64,000 nucleotides of DNA from positions 12,462,001 through 12,526,000 of the forward strand of contig CM082583.2 in the NCBI GenBank assembly GCA_040954595.2, read 5' to 3'. The DNA comes from Balanoglossus misakiensis. Taxonomy: Eukaryota; Hemichordata. The position numbers and the translations under genes are program-made. Numbering within the stretch: position 1 is the first letter of the stretch; each line of letters starts with the position of its first letter. A model generated the notes under the pieces. The model was not told where the DNA came from and ran no database searches. It was given only the letters and a program-made list of their open reading frames with translations. Shown piece by piece: positions 44,026-56,400 of the stretch.

Positions 44026-46529
44026 ATGAATGATATACAAACAGTCGAGTTGCAAGCAGAGAATTCCCCCGAAGAATTTCACCATTACTACCTGGGGAAG
44101 CGAATGCCGGCCCACGCCCCGGCAGAAACTCTGGAGTCGATCAAACGGTACTTCGACGTGCGGCCTGATGATGTATACATAGTGACCTACGTGCGATCAG
44201 GTAAAACTTTTTACTTTTTATTTTTGAGAGTGGCTACGCCCAGGCCGCCCAATTCCAACAGGTGGCCTACAGTAGTGACTGGCCTGTTGGCTGACCAGCC
44301 AAAATCCAGACCACGTTTATTGTCAAGGAACGTGGAGACTGTTTGTTCTCTGTAGATGTAAACTGGCGTATTTTACACCAAAGTTAGACATGATCAGTCT
44401 AACAGGTGGACACAAGACCGGGAGACTATCATGTACAACATTAGGCGAAAGTGTTTAGGTATAAACAGACGAAAAGCGTCCTAAATCTCAGCCTATACGT
44501 TCACTACATCTTCTGTTCGTAACATTATTTCTTCCTCAATGAATGTCTCTCGGATCGAGACTCTTTATCATTAACTCTATGTTGATGTGGAGCTGCTAAA
44601 GGGGTTTGTTAATAGTACGACCAGAGAAGGAAAAGAACAGTTAGATAGCCAATTGCTACCGTATATATGTAATGAGGTCAGCGCACCTTACAATCCCATA
44701 TTGGTTACTTGGTATAACAATGCATATGGACAGCGCACCTTTGTTGGTGTCTGTTCAATGGAAACGATTGAACACGGACAGTGGTTCCCTTTCTCATTAA
44801 TCCATCGCGAATGTGCAGTGGGATGATATGTCTTGTCAATGATAACTTTGGAGAAGTTGCGTGGGTTAGAAAGAGAGAGAGATAGACATAGAGAGACAGA
44901 GAGAGAGAGATGAAATGTTGTCACAAGGAATTCTCCGACAATTTCACTTCAAGGTACTACAATGTTGGGAGAAATGGTCGCTTCTGTCTCTTCCTATGAT
45001 GATTTGGAAGGCATGTGCAAGAAACCACTGACAGAGAGGGTGCCGTTTTTGGACACCGGTCCCGGAGCCGGACTCACCAGACCTACCTACGAACGGATAG
45101 CAGCGTCTCCATCACCGAGACTGATCTGTTCCCATTTACCGTACGAGTGGATGCCCGTGCAGTTCTATGACGTAATGCCCAAGGTGAGAGGACAGTGACG
45201 GTGACTGTCATTACATTTCGGGAAAAGATGGGAAACCACATCGTCGTAAACTACGACAATTTCCGAGTTGCCTCCGTCTGTCGCGGAGATAGATGACTCT
45301 GGCTCGCGATAATGGGTAACCATGGAAAACAGAAAGAAGCCACGAAATGTATCCAGATATTAATTTTTCATAAAACTGAATTATATTCCAGTGAATATGT
45401 CTGCATAATATAATGCTAAATATTACCTCTGTAGACAATATACATGGCCAGGGATCCCAAGGACGTGGCGGTGGCATGTTGGCAGTTTAGCAAGCAATAC
45501 CAATATGTCGACACGGTCGAAGACTGGGATGACTATTTTGAGATGTTCTGCTCAGGGGACGGTGAGTATGTCTTTACATGTAGAACAGTGAAACAGCGAG
45601 GAATTGTGAGGACTTTTCACCTTCTTTGCATATGTCAGTATCTATAATGGTTGCAAACCTGAAGCATAGCCGTCTCTTATGCAAATACACAGAAGGCTAG
45701 ACGGAAATTTCCAAGTGGAGGTGGTCCAGGTGGCTCCAACCAATCAGCAGCGACAACTTTGTGTATTTTTTTCAAAGCTCCGTTCAGATTTTTCTACCAT
45801 AAAAAAACTATTGGAGGGCACCTCTCTCTCTCTCTCTCCTGATACAATAGTTTATTAAGTTTCCCGTTAATAATTTCTATAGTCATCTACGGATCTTGGT
45901 TTGATCACGTGTTGGGCTGGTGGAACCGAAGACACGATGACAATATGTTGTTTTTAAAGTTTGAAGACGTCCTCACCGTAAGTGTTCTCGGGTTTTCATT
46001 TTTTGCGTGAAAGTTGCTTTAATATACTTTACGTAACGATGTTTCCGATAAATACTTTCTGATAGGTAGCCATTTTGAATTTTAGACAATTTTGCTCTCT
46101 TTTGATGACGAAATGAGAATAGAAATGAGGCGTTGTGCCACAAATGTTCGTCCATTTTCTTTGCTCATTTCTGTAGGCCCCAGGCGATGTCGCCGACACC
46201 ATTGCTGAATTCCTCAACATGTCATTATCTGATGACGACATCAAGAAGGTGCTGCAGTATACATCGCTGCACGTAGGGAAAGAAAAGGGCGGAAACTTAG
46301 CACGGAACAAACGTTCCAGTGTCAAGGAATCACTTAAAAAGGGTAAGACAGCTGACCGAGAAATTGAAATGTGTCTGACTGTTGTATTCGACTTCAAAAC
46401 TCTAACAAATACATCTTATTTCCAGGACATGTTGGTAGCTGGAAGGACCATTTCACAATCACCCAAAAGGAGATTTTCAGCGAGCTTTCATTCGACAGGT
46501 TAAAAGGAACTGGCCTATGCTACTATTAA
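44026..46529 (+). CDS. Cytosolic sulfotransferase (SULT family)
   Basis: SULT enzymes move sulfonate from PAPS to small phenols, steroids or amines. Six exons: 44026-44200, 44954-45183, 45435-45561, 45883-45977, 46177-46342, 46426-46529, giving 298 residues (human SULTs about 295). The 5'-phosphosulfate loop reads TYVRSGTTM instead of the common TYPKSGTTW, so the usual Lys is Arg and the Trp is Met. The catalytic His is present in ICSHLP. The PAPS 3'-phosphate sites are recognisable: YMARDPKDVAVACWQF (with Arg) and the KKGHVGSWKDHF region. LFLKFEDVLTAPGDV is typical. The acceptor substrate cannot be predicted, and orthology to a vertebrate SULT subfamily is unlikely to be one-to-one. It is convergent with UTP15. 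Confidence 0.93.
44868..44911 (+). repeat. GA-rich simple repeat in sulfotransferase intron 1
   Basis: An imperfect (GA)n tract of about 44 bases. A short (CT)n tract at 45821-45839 lies in intron 3 of the same gene; in the pre-mRNA the two could pair. Confidence 0.8.
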
Positions 46530-47147
46530 AAGCCGCACGTCAGCCAAATTCGTGGGCGCGGTAGCTGTCTATGCACGTATATCCAGACACTATGCAGTTA
46601 CCGAACAGATGATCGTTCAAGCTTTGGAAAATCGACCATACTGGCAGACGATCGCAGTTCTATCCATCCGCGTTCAACTCAACCGATATGCAAGTATGTA
46701 ATATTATAAAAAAGGCCACGTGAGAAAAGGCGTGGTCATCGTTACATGACCTAACGGTGAATTTATCATTTCAAGATTTTCGTCTTTCTTTGCAATTATA
46801 TTTCACTTGACAGTGACATAGGTAGGGTTACTGTCTTTTAAGGTGACTTGTGAGTTTCTCAAAAACAGTGTCTCAAGTTTTAAAACTTTCTTAGAATTTT
46901 AATTATGACAATATAAACAAATTAAGTAATGGAAAAAAAACGATCTTTGGAAATATTAATTAACGACTGTGATGAAACTAATCTGTCTTGTAATAATCGA
47001 AGACACAGGTGTCTTATCCTTAATAAAAAAGAAGATATTTTATTATCATGGTTGCCTTACAGAATACATATGTTTTGAAGCCAAGGCTAAGTGACAATAG
47101 GGTTAATATATGATGTTTTGTAAAGGGATCTGTTCCATGTCGGTTGA
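46530..47147. other. Sulfotransferase/UTP15 tail-to-tail gap with facing poly(A) signals
   Basis: A plus-strand AATAAA lies at 47022-47027 for the sulfotransferase. A minus-strand AATAAA lies at 47039-47044 for UTP15, 104 bases after its stop. Since cleavage follows 10-30 bases after each signal, the two transcripts should overlap by a few tens of bases. Nothing else is visible. Confidence 0.6.
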
Positions 47148-47166
47148 TCACCTGACGTGATCAACC
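47142..47166. repeat. 10-bp perfect inverted repeat spanning the UTP15 stop
   Basis: Arms GGTTGATCAC and GTGATCAACC are separated by five bases (47152-47156). The UTP15 stop codon lies inside the left arm (47148-47150), so the mRNA could form a small hairpin over the end of the coding sequence. Confidence 0.8.
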
Positions 47167-50100
47167 TCTGTGGAGTGTTCTTCTGTTGAACCGTTGCTCT
47201 GTAGATTTCTGTCCTGTGATGACGATGCAAAGATGACGTCTAACATTCCCATCACTTCAAACAAATTTTCTTGAAAGCGGAGTTCATTGTCAAGTTTTAA
47301 CTGAAGGCGTTGGATCTCGGCAAAGACATTCGGCGACTGGCTGAATGTGGGGGAATATATATCTGTAATTCAATAAAAACAAAAAACAAATTGGAACTAC
47401 AAGTTGACATGAATGCTCAATCTTGTCTGTCTAGAAGCGTAGTAGAGATTGAGAAAAGTTCACCAGTATTTCAAGTAGTCAAATCAGTTAAAGAAACAAC
47501 TTACCGATCACAAGGTTCGCGACATCGACCAGCGTCGCTGTAAATCTGGCATTTGTGACGTTCTTGCAAAGGAAACTGAGCAGAACTCGCAGCCACCCTT
47601 CATCTCTGCCTGCGAGGGCAGTCTTCAGACCACCTCGCCTTATCAGTTCCTGCAGAAGGCTGACCACCACATGCGGTGTCTTGGTCCGAATTTTGGCCTG
47701 GAAATTTAAGAGTGACTCATTTATTTGAATCTATTTGTATTGCAAGTCAAGTCTTTTTATGCTGAAATTTACCAACACAGGATGAAATGACTGGGGTTGG
47801 ATGACACTAAAAACAGTCTTTTTAAATCATTTTTATAACATATTTTTGGACTTACTTCCAACAGGACTGCATCCAGAGCCTTAGAGTATGCAAAGGATCT
47901 CAGGTGTCTGTCATATTTTGGGAGTTTTTCTTTCGCTATGTCTTTAACTATCAAGTCATCCTAGAAAGAGATTGATGAGTATATTTGTCAAGATGCACTT
48001 CACAGAATAGATTACCTTTCATAGCACACCAACGTTTCATACAATTCTTACCTGCACCGGCTGATACAATGGTTTATTTCTGGAGAAGAACCTGTAGTTC
48101 CCACTCTTTTCAGGCTTTGTTGGTTTGGGTGCGGACTCAGTCTTGCGATGTTGTATTGAAAGCAAGCCATCGGCCATACCAACAACAACGGTCTTCTCAT
48201 CGGGCTGAAAGTGTACAAAACTGAACTGTTGTAGTCAAATTCTCATATGATGTGATGTAAACAAACTTGTGAATTGATAGTCACAGAAGCTTACTGAAAA
48301 AAAAGATATTTTTTGATAAATACTCACTGACAAGGCGAGGCTGAGAATAGCACCTGGGTAGGTGAGGCTATGTACTGCTTTGTAAGTTGTGAGGTCGTAA
48401 ATCTTTACGTGTCTGCAAAAGAGGAAGCATTAGACTTTATACACCATGATTCCACTCATCTGCTGGATACATGCAATCAATCAGGTTTGAAGACTGCCCA
48501 AAAGAAACGTATCATGAATCAAAATCTTCCAAGAGGGCGCCACCACAGGTTGGCATTGCATTTCACTTGTTTTTCCTTTTCATTCATATCTATCCTAAGC
48601 AGTCTGACAAGGCACCTCTTGAAGTGGACTAGAATGAAAACACTTACCTATCTAGTGAACCAGCTAGCACTCTATCATTGGAACTGTTGAAACACAGTGA
48701 CGTCACTGTCTTGTGATGACTTCCAAAAGTTGCAAGTAGTCGGCCTCCTGACAAACAATCCCACACTTTGATAAAAGGACCACCTGAATCAAGAACAAGA
48801 ATGAAAAGTTAAGGAAGTCAAGTAACTGCAATTGTGTGGCCCAGATCAGAATTATTATCCCAATAATATCAATAAGAAAATTCCTGAAACAGGATGGGTC
48901 ATAACTGTAGTATCATTATGACTTCTGACTGTACATATATGGAGTGTGTTGACAAGATAAATCCTGGTCACACATCTGACCTTAGTCACAACTCCTTACC
49001 TGCTGACATGAACATACTACTGTTGGGGAACATCAGCACAGCTTCGATAGGTTGTCCGTGATCCACCGTGAAAATACTATTTTGCGTCCTGACGTCAAAA
49101 AGTTTCGCTGTGTGATCGTATGAGCCTGCAACAAGAACACCCTGGATGTCAAGACACTTAATTTGGTGCAGATGTTTTGCACGCATGTCACCAATGATGG
49201 GCATTTCCACATCGGCCTCGCTTTGAGTTCAAATTCATGGTGACTGCATGAGGGCACTAGACTTATGGAAAAAAAGTGTTTTGGATATCCTTACCGGTGA
49301 GTAACAGATCTTTGTTGGTTTCACTCACAACACCCGTTCGTATATAGTCTTTATGTTCGGTAAATTTATGGAGTTCTTTCTCGTTGGAAATATCCCAGTA
49401 TCTCACACTGTTATCGTCGCCACCGGTCATCACGTGAACTCTGTCCAAACAGAATCGGCTGACATGTACCCCGCTGAAACAAATGGTCACATTCAAGATA
49501 AATGTCAATCAAGATTACCAAATGTACCTAAAAGGTCAGTATATTTTCCTGTAAATGCTCTCAAATTGGTCGAAAAAACATGAGTTTATAGCACCTGAGT
49601 ACATAGACTGACTAGTCTTACCCTACATGCCCATGGAACATCCTGAGTACTGACCGACCTCCCTGGCTCACATCAAACAGCCTCACCGCGCCCTCCTCGC
49701 CGCCAGCTAACAACAGTTTTCCGTCATTCCGGAAACTGCCACAGTAAGCAGTGTCTTTGAACCGAGAGATGGTTTTCACGACTTGATTCGTTTGAGGACT
49801 GTAAATCTGTACCTGTACAGAAAATGGGTAAAGCATGTTTGTCAGGTTGTAGTGCAGGTACTGTTGTGTTGCCAAGTCGCATAGATGCATACGTTTTACT
49901 TACCCTGGCAGAGCTGGTCACAGCAAAGTTGTGTGGCTCCGTGGGTGAAAATTCTATGTGACTTACAGCTCCAAATTCTTTGACAGTAACAGGAAACTGG
50001 GAAAATAAGAGAGACAGAATTCAATCAGTGATGTTTCTCTGTGTTTATCCAGGGTGTCAGTAGACCCATGGACGTGGTAGACCGTAATCACACGTGGTTG

Positions 50101-50296
50101 AAATTGGCCATGTTGCGGCACCTTATCATACGGCAGTGACACACACCTTACGTTTCCTTGTAAAATGGACATAGGGATCAAAATATAAAACTGGTGACAA
50201 TACCTCTAAACTTTGCCAATAAACATCGTCACTTGTGACCTGTTCACCAACATCACTTGGAACAAGCACAGATGTTTTCTTATAAGGCGCCGCCAT
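47148..50296 (-). CDS. UTP15: U3 snoRNP-associated WD40 protein UTP15
   Basis: UTP15 is a t-UTP/UtpA subunit of the nucleolar SSU processome, needed for pre-18S rRNA processing and linked to rDNA transcription. Eleven exons: 50204-50296, 49904-49996, 49622-49812, 49295-49473, 49000-49125, 48648-48783, 48328-48412, 48052-48204, 47856-47960, 47505-47697, 47148-47362, giving 522 residues (human 518). About six WD repeats fill residues 35-340 (GGEEGAVRLFDVS, MTGGDDNSVRYWDIS, LTGSYDHTAKLFDVR, AGGPFIKVWDCLSGG, AGSLDRHVKIYDL). The C-terminal UTP15 domain follows (YDRHLRSFAYSKALDAVLLE, ALAGRDEGWLRVLLSFL). I chose MAAPYKKTSVLV (50296) over the in-frame ATG at 50368: it matches the human N-terminus in position and carries a YY1-type motif typical of sites just after transcription start. 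Confidence 0.96.
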
Positions 50297-52626
50297 CTTG
50301 GTTATCTCGTGTTGACCCTTGACCTGACAATTGTTGCACGGTAGATGGCGCTTGCACACTGTAACCATGGCATTTAACCATGGAGGTTTTTAGTACCTCC
50401 ATGTTGGACTAAAGCAAATGATGTGAAACAACGTGTACAGAACTGCAGAAAGAAAGAAACATGCCAATCATTTCTCTACATCATTTTGTCGACGTCTGAA
50501 TTTATGTCATTGCGATATTGGAAGACTTGAGTTGATGAATGTATGACAGCGGACAGCGGAGATCACGATCGTGTCAACCTGATAGACTAATTTAGTTACT
50601 CGAAACCACATTGCAAATGTGTATATTCAGTCATTCATCAGAGGTCAAATCCAAGGATATTTTATTATGTTACACGTACACCCATGTCCACTTATACAAC
50701 ATTCACAGCATGAGCTCAATTTATTACGTTTGATACACATTACTGAAACAGGTGACGTTTAATCCAATTGTTGTTGAGCCCTAATGCATTCATTATTCCT
50801 TGTGATTCTTAATAAAAATTTAATATGACTTTCTGTAGATACATATTTGAAACTATTATTATCAAATGAAATATAAATATTGGACAATGATTGTCTAAAT
50901 AATGTGACGTTGAAATCCCAATTTATGCCATGAGTTCATTTCCACATAATTATCCAATTACGTCAGATATGTAATTAAGTCCAATTAAAACCACCAATCA
51001 TGCTAATGATTCAAGGAATTTGAATAATTATAGACGAAGTATACGGTTACATCACCATACCGTTATTGACCTCTACTTTAATTTTATTTTAATCGAAGGT
51101 TGTGAGGTATTTTGGTAAAGAAACGGCTGAAAGAATGATGCAAGTATATAGGGCTTTAATCATAGGCCTTCATATCAGCATGAGAGTCAAGTTGGGTTAA
51201 CAAGGTAATTGTTGAGATAGGATTACGTAATAAATGTGTTATATGTGTTTCTCTTGGATCGAAATCATGCATGAATTTATACATTTTGGAATATGTCGAA
51301 ATTGTGACTATAATACCCTCTATACATCCATAAGATACCTGCGTTCGGAGTCATGACAACGACGACTTACTTTTTTTTTACCTGTGAGGACCAAGTAAAC
51401 GACAGAATTTGCAAATGAACTCTTTCCATATTTTCCCGCGTAGTGGCGTAAAAGAAGCCAAAAAAGGTGTTAGACATCTATACACAAATATAGATTTCAT
51501 GCTTGATCGTGCATATTTAATGCATCACGTTTACATAATTTACTACTTTCATAACAACAAATGGCAAAATATCACTGAACCATTTTCCCAGTCGTGGGTT
51601 GGAAATAATAGAAATTAAGCTCTTTGTCAAAGGTATTCATGTACAGCGAAGCGGCACTTTAAAACAATAAGTGTTTTCATGTACAACCGCGGTACGGTAC
51701 ACCCATAATTAAGGAAAGTGGATATGGCCTCTTAGAAACGGTAAAGTGCATTGATTTGTAAATTGCAATTTGCAGGGGAAACGCAACCACAAGGGGGGTC
51801 ATATTCAAGATGTGTCCGTGGGTAGTGGACTTGAAGACGAAAATCATGCAAATATAGTTTAAATCGTATTGATTTTATCGACCAGAGAGGACTTTACAGC
51901 AAGTAGTTACATTTGCTGACTTATGTTTGATTCTTTCCTGGATTATTTTCCTGAGAGGAAACACGTCCCTAAACATTTGCTCACAAAACATGGTAGCCCT
52001 AAAGGGAGTTCGTTCACTAGTATACCGGACTAGGGAAAGTATGGGTGTCCAACGGAAGCAGATAATTATCCCTGAGTCATAGGGCTTCCGTTGAATGCAA
52101 GGGGGGGAAGTATGAAGATGGTGTGGCGGGGGTTTGGTCAATAATACGTCTTGTCGTGTATTGTTCGTATTCTTTTCTTCCGAACAAAAGTCTTACCATT
52201 AGCAGATGTAAGTTGGATTACCCGAACTATTAAGGAGTCGCATTCAAGCAATCACGTGACTTGCTCGGTATTTACAGTTTGATGTGTCATACGAAAAGAT
52301 ATAATGAATAATGGCGGTATCGTTACTGTTTCCAGCATCAATAGCCATTTACATCCAATTGTTTTATCTGACTGACGACCAGTACAGTGAAAAGAAGCCA
52401 ATGCTAGATTTGCATATCAAATTACATAATAATTACATTGGACGAATTGCATTGACGTAAGCCCCGCCTACATTTTATTTATGTTCGAAAACGGAATCTT
52501 GGGAAGCAGATGAAAATTTAATTTTCAGGTTCAACATCAGTGAGGCCTGATATTACATTTGCGGAGAAAGGCAGCAAAGTACACATTTTCGTCGCACAAA
52601 AGTTTTTTTTCCCAATCGCCTAAGTT
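50297..52626. promoter_or_regulatory. UTP15/ARID3 divergent upstream region
   Basis: About 2.3 kb lies between the UTP15 start and the first possible ARID3 exon. The part near 50297-50400 must be the UTP15 promoter. The stretch 50750-51100 is very AT-rich with several TAAT and ATTA cores. A 10-bp inverted repeat lies at 52050-52093. No coding sequence is supported. Confidence 0.45.
52050..52093. repeat. 10-bp perfect inverted repeat upstream of ARID3
   Basis: Arms CAACGGAAGC (52050-52059) and GCTTCCGTTG (52084-52093) flank a 24-base loop. The core CGGAAG is ETS-like. The function is unknown. Confidence 0.6.
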
Positions 52627-52641
52627 ATGACAAGCCACTCG
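52627..52641 (+). CDS. ARID3A: Tentative first coding exon of ARID3 (MTSHS)
   Basis: An ATG opens a five-codon frame that ends at a strong donor (TCG followed by GTAAGT). It finishes in phase 0, which is what the next recognisable exon at 53494 needs. Another strong donor near 52827 leaves the wrong phase. A five-residue exon is weak evidence; the true start could instead be the internal Met at 53635 or another exon. Confidence 0.3.
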
Positions 52642-53493
52642 GTAAGTTTTCTATGGTGCATGGCACGTGATTGTAAGTTATTGATGCACGTTGTTATACG
52701 CATAGGGTTTTGGTTTTCATACAGCGGCGTTTTAGTGCCAACACAGTAAACTCCGCTGTATGTTTCCGCCACACTGCACAGCCGCCTGCCTCCCCCAAAT
52801 TCGACCAGATCATCGTCTCATTTCGTAAGTATTGTCGCGTCTTGACATCCCATCTTGTCAGCGTGACTGGGGAACAGTGTGTTGACACGATCTGTTTGAA
52901 TTTCATTTGCGAGTAAGTTGGTTGGTAGCGTAAAGAAAGATTGCATGTTGACATTTGGGTGCGTAAGTTGTCACAATTCGGTGACATTTGCCACCAAGCT
53001 CAGCGGGGGCCTCCATTCAAAACGGAAGCAGCTGATCACTTGGCGTAACCCCAGCAAGCGCACGCTTTCTCGTCGTCCAAGGTAGCCCCCCGTTTTTTGA
53101 TATTCTTATGATTTCTCTGACGTATCTTTTGATTATGACTCGCTTTCGTTAAATGTCACTTGGGATTGTTGAAAAGAAGGTGTAGACGCGGCGTTTGTTT
53201 TCATAGGCTCAAGAAAGCCATTTTGAAAGCAACATTACGAGACAGTGGTTTGAGACATAGTTGAAGTCGTCTACTGTTACATTCCATACAGTTTTAGTAA
53301 GATTTAATTTCAATTCAGGTCTAGGTAAATCACAATACCACCGATTTACTGTCTGGGTAGACTGGAGACCACACGGAGCGCCCTTGGAAGCCAGCTTTCC
53401 CGGTTATTTTCCTTTTAAAACCCCACACCCCAGTCAGATCAGATTTATGACAGCGCATTGCCCACTTTTATCTGTTTGATATCAATTTCGCAG

Positions 53494-56400
53494 GACAGGG
53501 TACGGGCATTCGATTTTGCTCCCGCGGCCCTGAAGTTCTACGGCAGCGTTGACAATCAACTACCCAGCCCGTCTGCTATTTCGAGGTCGCGCAAACTCGA
53601 CGCCTTGAAGTTGCGAGTCGGCGAGGAGGAAGTCATGGAAAGCATACGACAGTCGCAAGACCGCGACCGGGAAAGGGACATCGCCCCGTCACCAGGTAAA
53701 CACGGCGGGGACGACAGCGTCAGAACGGACAGAGGGGTTCTCATGGAGACCAACGGCAGACACAGCCCAGAGACGATCACAAGGCCACCGGTTGTTACGG
53801 TTAAGACTGAGACACAGCTTTCCCCGATGGGCATACAACGGAAGTACCACCAGAGATACACTACAGACCACCAAGCAGACGACGAAGGTGACGTCGACGA
53901 CGAGGCATGCTCACCAGACTCAAGACCACCAGTATTCCACCATCAACATCCGCACACACCACACACACCCTCATCAGAAAAACCAACCACATCACCTGGT
54001 TCACAAGAATGGACATTTGAAGAACAATTTAAACAGGTAAGATTACCTGAGTAGTCTTTTAAACATTAAAGTTCTTCATGTTTTTGTCAGAATTATTATA
54101 CTTGTATGTTGATCTAATGATCTAACTAACAGGGGAGTATCACAGTTTGCCACCTGCATTGGGGATGGGAGTTTGCGATTGGAAAATGTGGTGAACCAAT
54201 CAAATCCCAGCCAGATGCAATTGGCATATGATGATAACCCCTTCACTGTTATTTATTTTAATGTACCAAGCATTTAGCAATCTTTAAGCAGATGAATGGA
54301 AAAGCCGCCACATAGAAATGATGTAAAGAACTTCTGATTTCGTCAAATGATAATCTCATACCAGATGACACCATTTGATCTGATTGGCCATACTTCTTGG
54401 CAATCTATGGGATTGGCCAATCACAACAACTGTTATATATTTTCAGTTTACAAGCAAAGAAGGTCCAATAGGCAGCCAGTATAATTTATCTTAAAAACAC
54501 GTGCATTTCAAAGCATACACTATTGAAATAGTAAGGTAAAAATGTAATGTAAATGTAAGGGTAAAAAATCAGGGATGAAAAATCAGTGATCACATTAGAG
54601 TATGTGAAACACTTGACATCAAAATATTTGTTGCACAGTAACACCGCAATGACGTACTCTAGCGTTTCATTCGAGTCGGAGCACCAGTTGCATTGATTGA
54701 AACCCTAAGATCAGTCTGAGATACCTGCATTGAAACCTGGGTGTCGGATTTCACATGGTGAATGGGTCAGCCAAATACCTTGGCCACTGTCCGACGTCGA
54801 TCACCATATCAGCCTTCAGTCTGGCTACATGCATACACATTGATTAATGGTCTCAGATTCATGAAAAGGCAAAATGTGATATTAAGTGACAGGGCAGCGC
54901 GGCCTTGAGCACCCCTGAGCTACTTCAGATGCAGTGTGTGTGTTTAGATAATTCTCCGGGCTTTTCAATTGGAGACAATTAAAGATATGGCCTGAAGGGA
55001 GTGAACCCATATCTAATGAATTAACATATAGCTTTGCTGGCTGACATACTAATGACCCATACTGAAACTTTTTTGGGGGGCATATATTACTCAAGGAAAA
55101 CTATTCACAATCATTGCAGAGCTGTATCATGTGACGGGAGTTTGTCTGCTTAAGACTTGAATTACAAACAGTCATTTCAGACACATTCACAGTAGCCCCC
55201 TATATTTTTCTTTACAACGCTCATATTGCTCTCCTACGAGATAAAATCTCGGGAAGAAAAGACTGGTATTTGAGAATGTGAAAATAAGTTGATGGTACCC
55301 TGGTGCTCATTTGAAATTTGAAAGACCGGATTTCTTTAGGCTGTGACACATAATTGCCCGAGGTGACCCTGTGTGTTTGTCTGTTGTAGAAAACCTCGTC
55401 ACAAGTGAACCAAATAAAATCCACATTCTGCCAAAAGATCAACGTAAATCTTTTGGTCAAACAGATGGTCGGTGAGTTATCATGGTCCATTCGGTCCCTT
55501 GATAATGAAAAAAATGGTAAATTATGGTCAGAGTGGACTTGTCGACTTGGTTGTTTCATTGAGGATATGTATAAATCCTCAGTGTTGGTACATTGTAGTT
55601 ATTTGGTGGGGATGGACCACAGATGCAGATATTAATTGAACTCTTTGCCTGTCTTTTGTGAATGAGGGGTTCAAGGGTATCCCCTCTCTTTCAACAACAT
55701 CACAAGACTTTTTCATTTGGTTCACGGTCAAAAACAAACAAAACAAGGAAGACAGGATCATTTTATTGAAATCCCTTAAATAAAGAGTCTTCAGTCATCC
55801 TCCATTGCATCATTTATTGATCCAGAGACAATTTTTTGTCACAGTGTTTGCGATTGGTCAAATGCAATCCGGTGTGTAAATACCACTTCTCTGCCGGCCA
55901 ATTGCATTCACTGTTCAAAGGAACCTCTGTCTTTTACAGAGATTGACCTGCCGTGTTATTTACAGTAACTGAACGAGGTTGTTAGTCAGCAAATAATTTG
56001 TGTGACCTGAGGTAATTTTTCAACCCCGCACTCCCATTTGGTGCGAGCCCGTCATACAGACTCGCGTATCCTAAAGTCATTTGCGTGACTAGTTTATTGG
56101 CGAAAAAATCATGCTGGAATACTTGAGGTTTTTTTATCAGCACATTTTTCGTCCTGCCATGGGCGAGAAATTCCTCAAAGAGGTCTGAAACTTTTTGAGG
56201 TTCAGTGGTGACAACATGTGAAATGTGGGAACGAGAGTGAATTAAAAGCTGGTGTTATTTCTGAACGATTCATATAGTCACCAAGCTTTATCAAAATATG
56301 CGAAGGTTAACTTTAATACAGCAGACATTACGGTTTGCCCAAGGTAATAAGAACACAATGAAAGCCTCCAATCTGACCAATTTAATGTCCTACTCACCCC

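Noticed and set aside
50297-50368. In-frame upstream ATG for UTP15 (MVTVCKRHLP)
   Set aside because: The sequence is unlike any UTP15 N-terminus and the 50296 ATG both matches the family start and carries a YY1-type motif expected near transcription start.
55221-55559. 112-codon minus-strand open frame in the large ARID3 intron
   Set aside because: No recognisable motif; overlaps another unsupported frame on the plus strand.
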